From assembly GCA_023300835.1 (NCBI GenBank), contig JALZVB010000347.1:1-11962 (forward strand): 11,962 nt of DNA, given 5' to 3'. This DNA is from Saprospiraceae bacterium. GTDB taxonomy: Bacteria > Bacteroidota > Bacteroidia > Chitinophagales > Saprospiraceae. Positions 7,912 to 11,962 of the stretch are shown here, in pieces (position 1 is the stretch's first letter; each line of letters opens with the position of its first letter). The position numbers and the translations under genes were made by a program. The notes under the pieces were generated by a model. That model saw nothing but the letters and a program-made list of their open reading frames with translations. It had not been told where the DNA came from and made no database searches.

Positions 7912-8463
7912 GTGCCAGTGAATTACTTAATTTATGATCTTGAAGCTACCTGTTGGTTAGGTAGACCACCTAAAGGTCATAATGAAATAATTGAAATAGG
8001 TGCAGTTATGATAAATGAATATGGGGAAGTAATTTCTACTTTTGAAAAATTCATCAGACCTACCGTAAACCCAAGATTATCCGGGTTCTGTAAAAGGTTA
8101 ACCTCAATAACCCAAGAACAGGTTGATACTGCAGAGACTTATCCTAAAGTAATCCAAGCGTTTATGGAATGGGGTAATATATTTGAAGCAGATTTTTACG
8201 TCTGTTCATGGGGCAATAATGATAAAAAGTTATTCAAAGATGATTGCGATCTGCATAGTATTGACACAAAATGGTTAGACCAGTACGTTGACTTAAAAGG
8301 TCAATTCAATAACCTAAAAGGAATGGCTGTAAAAGGCACTCTAAAGAAAATTGTAATTAAAGAAGGTTTCGAGTTTACTGGAAAACAGCATCGTGCTATT
8401 AGTGATGCTATAAACCTATCAAAAATATTTCTCAAGTATTTTGACGAATGGACTTTTATGTAG
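7912..8463 (+). CDS. DEDDh 3'-5' exonuclease, KapD/ERI-1-like
   Basis: This is a single-domain RNase-T/DnaQ-fold exonuclease of 183 residues. The metal-binding residues of the DEDDh class are visible. Exo I is Y-D-L-E-A-T (D9, E11), Exo II is W-G-N-N-D-K-K-L (D104), and Exo III is H-R-A-I-S-D (H160 and D165, the H-x4-D spacing). The D-L-E-A-T-C-W start, the I-I-E-I-G-A-V block and the C-S-W-G-N-N-D segment resemble the COG5018/ERI-1 branch (KapD, eukaryotic 3'hExo) rather than the DNA polymerase III epsilon subunit. It probably trims RNA 3' ends or small nucleic acids; the bacterial substrate is not known. Starts are GTG 7912 or GTG 7918, and the second aligns better with M-x-Y-L-I-Y-D. It lies 53 bases after the acyltransferase in the same direction and may share its transcript. 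No clear terminator follows. Confidence 0.88.
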   Translation: MPVNYLIYDLEATCWLGRPPKGHNEIIEIGAVMINEYGEVISTFEKFIRPTVNPRLSGFCKRLTSITQEQVDTAETYPKVIQAFMEWGNIFEADFYVCSWGNNDKKLFKDDCDLHSIDTKWLDQYVDLKGQFNNLKGMAVKGTLKKIVIKEGFEFTGKQHRAISDAINLSKIFLKYFDEWTFM

Positions 8464-8563
8464 CTTTGAGGTTGGCGCACTTTTATATTCTAGACTATCC
8501 TTTTATTGAATTCTTCGATTTCTAATACACTATACTACTAATATAAAATAGGACGAATGATTA
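8464..8563. other. AT-rich spacer after the exonuclease
   Basis: No gene, tRNA or convincing hairpin with a U-tract is visible. It is an AT-rich stretch leading into a structured region. Confidence 0.4.
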
Positions 8564-8598
8564 TCTCATGATAAGCGTTTAGACGCTGCTATCATAGA
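8564..8598. other. Long imperfect stem-loop
   Basis: ATGATAAGCGT (8568-8578) pairs with ACGCT (8583-8587) and TATCAT (8590-8595) around a TTAG tetraloop, leaving a 2-base GC bulge. Three further pairs (TCT 8564-8566 with AGA 8596-8598) extend it past a bulged C. That is 14 pairs in total. No T-run follows on either strand, so it is not a textbook terminator. It could end or protect a transcript from either side, or be part of a small RNA. Confidence 0.5.
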
Positions 8599-8606
8599 CC
8601 TAACAC

Positions 8607-8647
8607 AGAGATGGCAAAATCTATTAAAATATATGTGCCTTGTCTCT
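8607..8647. other. Second stem-loop, adjacent
   Basis: AGAGA (8607-8611) and GGCA (8613-8616) pair with TGCC (8636-8639) and TCTCT (8643-8647) across a small internal loop, with a 19-base AT-rich apical loop. It lies 8 bases from the previous stem-loop, and a 5-bp hairpin (TCAAC 8649-8653, GTTGA 8659-8663) follows. Three hairpins in 100 bases of non-coding DNA is suggestive, but each is modest in strength. On the minus strand this overlaps the 3' end of the candidate 51-codon ORF. Confidence 0.35.
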
Positions 8648-8779
8648 ATCAACACATAGTTGAATTAAGTCTGGGTTACACACATCTAAGTCTATATCTG
8701 ATAAAGCTAAACCATGGCATTCTGAGTTAAGCTTGTATAACCACAATGTTGTCTTAGCTATCAATTTCAATGAGTTCAT
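8624..8779 (-). CDS. Possible small protein, 51 aa, unrecognised
   Basis: An ATG-to-TAA minus-strand frame in an otherwise gene-free gap. It begins M-N-S-L-K-L-I-A-K-T-T-L-W-L-Y-K-L-N and continues with an acidic L-S-D-I-D-L-D-V-C segment; Cys are at 21, 34 and 42. There is no signal peptide, transmembrane helix or known domain. In its favour, an A-rich leader directly before the ATG resembles Bacteroidota starts, and an AT-only dyad plus a loose promoter-like pair (TTTG at 8833-8836 and TTATTTTG at 8808-8815 on the minus strand, 17 bases apart) lie just upstream. Against it: it is short, the spacing is below the usual value, and a 39-codon ORF overlaps it on the plus strand. It may be a real short gene or chance. 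Confidence 0.3.
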   Translation of the reverse strand: MNSLKLIAKTTLWLYKLNSECHGLALSDIDLDVCNPDLIQLCVDRDKAHIF

Positions 8780-8786
8780 GGTGTTT

Positions 8787-8823
8787 TTAATTAATTATTT
8801 AAATGATCAAAATAAGTAATTAA
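8787..8823. repeat. AT-only inverted repeat upstream of the candidate small ORF
   Basis: TTAATTAATTATTT (8787-8800) and AAATAAGTAATTAA (8810-8823) are inverted copies with 13 of 14 matches and a 9-base spacer. The dyad lies 7 bases upstream of the ATG at 8779 on the minus strand. It could be an operator-like site, a leader hairpin or a chance feature of AT-rich DNA. Confidence 0.45.
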
Positions 8824-8969
8824 ACAGGTAAGCAAACTATGGAGCCTAAAGTTTGTCACAACATTGATATAATTCTCCCACATACACATTGTAAAACATT
8901 CTATCACTATCAGGTTCGGAGGATCTACTGGACGGAGGAAATATTATATATACTAACTCCATAAAAAAA
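8824..8969. other. Unassigned intergenic stretch
   Basis: No ORF, RNA gene or repeat that I can support. The purine-rich GGAGGATC and GGACGGAGG words near 8919-8938 are not followed by a gene start and are of no use as ribosome-binding sites in this phylum. Confidence 0.4.
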
Positions 8970-8995
8970 GGGCTGATTCAATTAAGAACCAGCCC
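8970..8995 (-). terminator. Intrinsic terminator of the T9SS-tagged protein gene
   Basis: GGGCTGATTC (8970-8979) pairs with GAACCAGCCC (8986-8995) around the loop AATTAA: 10 pairs with one A/C mismatch and a GC-rich base. On the minus strand it is followed by seven T (complement of A 8963-8969). It lies 22 bases after the stop of the gene at 9018 and is a strong rho-independent terminator in that direction. Confidence 0.88.
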
Positions 8996-9017
8996 CTATT
9001 ATTTGAACATGTAATTT

Positions 9018-10097
9018 TTATTGTGCGGTAATGATTGCAGGCTTAAAGACTTGCGAACCATTCTCGGTAATAATACCTACATGATATAATCCAGATGTAC
9101 TCTTATCAAAAGGGATTTTCATAATATCTTTTTGATTTGAAAGGTCATAGCTGAAAACTTTAGCACCTACTGAATTGAAGATAACTAAAGTTGCATCAGA
9201 ATGAACCTCTGATAAATCATAATCTATATTAAGGTCACCAATATTTGATGAAGGGTTAGGAAATAAAGTAAACTCTATAACCTCAAGATCTTCAAATTCT
9301 GAAATAAATTCAGAGTCTGTAAGGTCTTGTTTCTTATCCGTTATAACACCAAACGTTATAACTTCATAATCATCAGGAGTAATTTTTTTACTAGTGGTAA
9401 TCGAGCCACTAGTAAGAGAACTCGTCACTCCAGTAAAAGACTTGGAAGATGACTCAATACTCATAACATTTTCATCGACAGAAGAAGAGATAATTACCCA
9501 TGAGTTTCCATTCCAACCTACAATTTGTAAGTTGTTGATATTATCGGTTAATGCGTTAATATCACTATTGAAATCCCAATATAAGGTTAGACTTGTTTGA
9601 CTTGATCCTCTGACATCCCAATATTCTTTAGTTGTGACGTGAATGTCATTTTCTAAAGAAGAAGGATCTCTATTGACCTTGTTAACATTAGCTAGCTTCA
9701 ATGGATTGACCATATTATAAGCTACCATAGTATTAGCTCCCTCCGTTGTTGAAATTGGCTTAAAGAAGCCCAAATCCCCAACAGGAAAAAGAAAAGGTTC
9801 ATTAGATAAAGTTTTCACAAAGCCATCAATGTACTGATAATCAGAAGCACCATTCCAAGAAGCGTCTTCACCGAAAACAACAACTCCTGGATTCTGAGAA
9901 CTTCTATTCGTCATAATAACACCAGGATTAACACCTGAATTATCATTATTAAATGTTAAGTCACTATGTATACTTACTGCACTATTCGATTGAATATAGG
10001 TATTGCCCCAAGAACTAACGTTAGTCTGAGCATTACTTTCACAAAAGCATAAAACGAATAACAATGCAACGAATACTGATATATTAATTTTTACCAT
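9018..10097 (-). CDS. Secreted protein with C-terminal T9SS type A sorting domain, 359 aa
   Basis: The protein is exported by Sec across the inner membrane and then by the type IX secretion system across the outer membrane. Residues 1-23 are a signal peptide (M-V-K-I-N, long hydrophobic core, S-N-A) with cleavage before Gln24. The last 82 residues (about 278-359) have the sorting-domain pattern. It opens with L-F-P-N-P-S-S, continues with a strand-rich L-V-I-F-N-S-V-G-A-K-V-F segment, then S-T-S-G-L-Y-H-V and a final F-K-P-A-I-I. The middle is beta-rich and Ser/Asn/Thr-rich and contains F-L-F-P-V-G-D-L-G-F-F-K-P (about 102-114), a segment common in large Bacteroidota surface proteins, and Y-W-D-V-R. 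No enzyme domain is recognised. The mature part has no Cys. It lies 69 bases downstream of the collagen-like gene on the same strand, which suggests a joint surface role. Confidence 0.85.
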   Translation of the reverse strand: MVKINISVFVALLFVLCFCESNAQTNVSSWGNTYIQSNSAVSIHSDLTFNNDNSGVNPGVIMTNRSSQNPGVVVFGEDASWNGASDYQYIDGFVKTLSNEPFLFPVGDLGFFKPISTTEGANTMVAYNMVNPLKLANVNKVNRDPSSLENDIHVTTKEYWDVRGSSQTSLTLYWDFNSDINALTDNINNLQIVGWNGNSWVIISSSVDENVMSIESSSKSFTGVTSSLTSGSITTSKKITPDDYEVITFGVITDKKQDLTDSEFISEFEDLEVIEFTLFPNPSSNIGDLNIDYDLSEVHSDATLVIFNSVGAKVFSYDLSNQKDIMKIPFDKSTSGLYHVGIITENGSQVFKPAIITAQ

Positions 10098-10125
10098 TAA
10101 TGTTCATTATTAAGTTTTAAAAATA

Positions 10126-10150
10126 GGGGAGGCTTCTATTCCACCTCCCC
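10126..10150 (-). terminator. Intercistronic terminator-like hairpin (possible attenuator)
   Basis: GGGGAGG (10126-10132) pairs perfectly with CCTCCCC (10144-10150), with an A-T pair below and an 11-base loop. On the minus strand it is followed by TATTTTTAAAA. It lies 16 bases after the stop of the collagen-like gene and only 28 bases before the ATG at 10097. It ends most transcripts of the upstream gene or makes the two genes unequal in expression. A promoter for the downstream gene could hardly fit after it. Confidence 0.75.
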
Positions 10151-10166
10151 TTTATTACATAGTCTC

Positions 10167-11962
10167 TTAGAAAGAGAAGAAATAAGTCATGAAGAATTGA
10201 GAAGCTAAATTCCAATCTTCTATCATATCTGTTCTGTTCACATATACTGTAATTCCATCAGATGATACATCTCCAACTTGCGTAAGAGCAAAACCTCTGT
10301 TAGTTGCACCTTCTTCAAAGCTTTGCATAAATGCGCAAACAACAGGTAAGTTAAGATCATTAAATGAATACCTAATTCTCATACCGGCCATTCTACCAGT
10401 AGTAATATCAGCTGAATCAATAGCTTCAATAGTCCAAGATACTGTTCCAAAACAAGTTGTGTTAAATGTACTGTTGTCACCAACACTACTACCAACATGA
10501 ATAGGAATTAATAAAGTATCTTTCTTAGCACCTAATCCACCTGCAGGTCCTATTTGACCTTGAATACCTTGTGTACCTTGTACACCTTGTGTTCCTTGTG
10601 GACCAGTAGAACCTTGTGGGCCTATCTCACCTTGTAAACCTGAAGGGCCTGCTTGACCTTGAGGACCTTGAGATCCATTAGAGCCAGCTGGTCCTACAGG
10701 ACCTTGAGATCCTTGCAATCCTTGTGGACCTAAGTCTCCTTGAGCACCTTGAGATCCTTGTGGGCCTTGCTGACCTTGTAAACCTTGTGGGCCTTGTTGA
10801 CCTATGTTCCCATCAGCACCTTGTGGTCCTGGTAGTCCTGTAGCACCTTGTTGACCATCATTTCCTTGAACACCTTGAAGTCCTTGATCACCTTGTGCGC
10901 CATCATTTCCTTGAATTCCTTGTGCACCTTGTGCACCAGTTAATCCAATCTGACCTTGAGGTCCAACTGGACCTTGCATTCCAGTAGCACCCTGACAATC
11001 TAATGCATTAAAGATACCATCTCCATTAAAATCTTCAGATGAATCATTAAATCCATTATCGTTGATATCCCAACATTTATTACCAGCCTGACCTTGAGCA
11101 CCTGTCTGACCTTGTTGTCCTGAAGGACCTACTTGACCTTGAGTACCTTGAGTTCCTTGTAAACCTTGAGCACCTTGTGGTCCTACTTGTCCTTGAACAC
11201 CTGGCTGACCTTGCATTCCTGCTTGACCATCCTGTCCTGATAGGCCTTGTTGGCCTTGAATTCCCTGTGCTCCTTGCGGTCCTACTGGTCCTAAATCACC
11301 AGTTGGTCCTTGTAAACCTTGTGGTCCTTGTTGACCATCATTCCCTTGTGGGCCTGAAGGTCCTTGTTGACCTGGAGCACCTTGTTGACCTGGAGCACCA
11401 TTGGTTCCATTCGTTCCATTTGTTCCTGGAACACCTTGTATTCCCTGAAGCCCTGGAGCACCGTCTAATCCGTTTGTTCCGTCTAAACCATTTATACCTG
11501 GCTGCCCTGGAGCACCGTCTAAACCGTTTGTCCCGTCTAAACCATTTGCACCATTCATGCCTGGAGCACCATTTGTTCCATTTGTCCCTGAAACACCTTG
11601 TATCCCTTGAAGTCCTGGAGCACCGTCTAAGCCGTTTACACCATTCATGCCTGGAGTACCTGGAATTCCTTGAAGCCCTGGAGCACCGTCTAATCCGTTT
11701 ATACCTGGAGCACCATTAGTTCCATTCGTCCCTGAAACACCTTGTATCCCCTGAAGTCCTGGAGCACCGTCTAAGCCATTTACTCCTGGTTGACCTGGAG
11801 CACCGTCTAATCCGTTTGTACCATTAGTTCCATTCGTTCCTGGAACACCTTGTATCCCCTGAAGTCCTGGAGCACCGTCTAAGCCGTTTGATCCATTCAT
11901 TCCTGGAGCACCGTTTGTTCCATTCGTCCCAGCAATACCTTGTATCCCTTGAAGTCCTGGAG
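10167..11962 (-). CDS. Collagen-like Gly-X-Y repeat surface protein, 5' end outside window
   Basis: The frame is open to the window edge, and Gly-X-Y triplets continue in frame upstream of the internal Met at 11900, so that Met is not the start. At least 598 residues are present. Numbering from that Met: block 1 (to about 171) is Asn/Asp/Thr-rich (G-L-D-G-A-P-G, G-T-N-G-T-N-G). Block 2 (172-273) is Gln/Pro-rich (G-P-Q-G, G-A-Q-G). A 29-residue non-collagen island follows (274-302, C276 to C302), then Gln-rich block 3 (303-456). Last comes a C-terminal domain of 121 residues (457-577) with C483 and C522, predicted beta-rich, ending M-T-Y-F-F-S-F. Such blocks form trimeric triple helices. Bacterial collagen-like proteins are usually surface fibres or adhesins. 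The signal peptide would lie outside the window, and no T9SS tag is present at the C-terminus. How it is exported is therefore unknown. Confidence 0.9.
   Translation of the reverse strand, partial: PGLQGIQGIAGTNGTNGAPGMNGSNGLDGAPGLQGIQGVPGTNGTNGTNGLDGAPGQPGVNGLDGAPGLQGIQGVSGTNGTNGAPGINGLDGAPGLQGIPGTPGMNGVNGLDGAPGLQGIQGVSGTNGTNGAPGMNGANGLDGTNGLDGAPGQPGINGLDGTNGLDGAPGLQGIQGVPGTNGTNGTNGAPGQQGAPGQQGPSGPQGNDGQQGPQGLQGPTGDLGPVGPQGAQGIQGQQGLSGQDGQAGMQGQPGVQGQVGPQGAQGLQGTQGTQGQVGPSGQQGQTGAQGQAGNKCWDINDNGFNDSSEDFNGDGIFNALDCQGATGMQGPVGPQGQIGLTGAQGAQGIQGNDGAQGDQGLQGVQGNDGQQGATGLPGPQGADGNIGQQGPQGLQGQQGPQGSQGAQGDLGPQGLQGSQGPVGPAGSNGSQGPQGQAGPSGLQGEIGPQGSTGPQGTQGVQGTQGIQGQIGPAGGLGAKKDTLLIPIHVGSSVGDNSTFNTTCFGTVSWTIEAIDSADITTGRMAGMRIRYSFNDLNLPVVCAFMQSFEEGATNRGFALTQVGDVSSDGITVYVNRTDMIEDWNLASQFFMTYFFSF
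10170..10532 (-). other. C-terminal globular domain of the collagen-like protein
   Basis: About 121 residues following the last Gly-X-Y triplet (G-G-L-G-A-K-K-D-T-L-L-I-P-I). It has hydrophobic strands (V-S-W-T-I-E-A-I, M-R-I-R-Y-S-F, I-T-V-Y-V-N-R), two Cys and an aromatic end. In phage and Bacteroidota collagen-like proteins such C-terminal domains often start trimer folding. I do not recognise this one and assign trimerisation only by position. Confidence 0.5.
10995..11081 (-). other. Cys-flanked Asp/Asn-rich island interrupting the collagen repeats
   Basis: Twenty-nine residues, beginning N-K-C-W-D-I-N-D-N-G and ending in L-D-C, with two D-x-N-x-G / N-G-D-G-type clusters and an S-E-D between them. 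The layout resembles calcium-binding loops of dockerin or thrombospondin type-3 repeats, with the two Cys placed to form a disulfide. Gly-X-Y resumes immediately on both sides, in register. Calcium binding is inference. Confidence 0.6.
11388..11962 (-). repeat. DNA repeat tract encoding collagen block 1
   Basis: The block is built of near-identical DNA units. The word GGAGCACCGTCTAA (plus strand, encoding L-D-G-A-P) occurs seven times, starting at 11455, 11509, 11617, 11680, 11761, 11797 and 11869. The spacings are 54, 108, 63, 81, 36 and 72, all multiples of 9 bases (one Gly-X-Y triplet). Flanking words such as CCATTCGTTCC and CCTTGTATCCC also recur. The tract runs off the window. Confidence 0.9.

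Noticed and set aside
8611..8730. Plus-strand 39-codon ORF (starts M-A-K-S-I-K-I)
   Set aside because: It is very short, overlaps the 51-codon minus-strand candidate, and its start lies inside a stem-loop. No promoter or homology is visible. Kept only as a competing reading of the region.
8915..8940. Shine-Dalgarno-like GGAGG words
   Set aside because: No gene starts just downstream, and Bacteroidota seldom use Shine-Dalgarno pairing.
8464..8969. tRNA or other standard RNA gene in the large gap
   Set aside because: I found no cloverleaf with a T-arm-like GGTTCGAATCC or a CCA end. The GGTTCGGAGG word near 8913 does not pair as a T-arm.
11177..11719. Plus-strand 180-codon open frame rich in Leu, Val and His
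   Set aside because: It is the mirror of the Gly-X-Y repeats on the opposite strand. The composition is explained by the complement of the collagen codons, and it has no independent start signal.
11388..11962. Regularly spaced repeats that might suggest a CRISPR array
   Set aside because: Spacings vary, the spacers are themselves repeats, and everything is in one coding frame of Gly-X-Y triplets. No cas genes are seen.

Overview
The window looks like a chromosomal segment of a low-GC Bacteroidota, probably a free-living, gliding-type or marine lineage. Three things point there: a protein with a C-terminal type IX secretion (T9SS) sorting domain, signal peptides cleaved just before Gln (typical of the phylum), and start sites without Shine-Dalgarno sequences. 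Genus and family cannot be read from the sequence alone.

Layout. (1) Positions 1-958, minus strand: the N-terminal part of a lipoprotein-type oligopeptidase B (S9A prolyl oligopeptidase family), cut by the window edge. It diverges from (2) smc, positions 1127-4687, plus strand: a complete chromosome-condensation ATPase that most likely starts at GTG. (3) Positions 4688-4914: a convergent intergenic region with a good terminator hairpin. (4) Positions 4915-5532, minus strand: a small secreted outer-membrane beta-barrel-like protein. It diverges from (5) a plus-strand cluster: engB/yihA (ribosome-assembly GTPase), a PlsB-like glycerolipid acyltransferase 4 bases later, and a DEDDh 3'-5' exonuclease of the KapD/ERI-1 type. 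(6) Positions 8464-8969: about 500 bases with no large gene. It holds stem-loops, an AT-only dyad and a possible 51-codon minus-strand ORF. (7) Positions 9018-11962, minus strand: a surface-protein pair, a collagen-like Gly-X-Y protein (5' end outside the window) followed by a T9SS-tagged secreted protein, with a terminator-like hairpin in the 69-base gap between them.

How they fit together. The plus-strand genes 1127-8463 are mostly housekeeping: chromosome segregation, 50S ribosome maturation, phospholipid synthesis and nucleic-acid trimming. The right end is accessory and concerns the cell surface. The collagen-like protein has three Gly-X-Y blocks, a Cys-flanked Asp/Asn-rich island resembling a calcium-binding repeat, and a C-terminal globular domain of about 120 residues that I do not recognise and that lacks a T9SS tag. 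Its downstream neighbour carries the tag. This pair is the least conventional part of the window. The DNA encoding the N-terminal collagen block is itself strongly repetitive, with copies of a 14-base word spaced at exact multiples of 9 bases.
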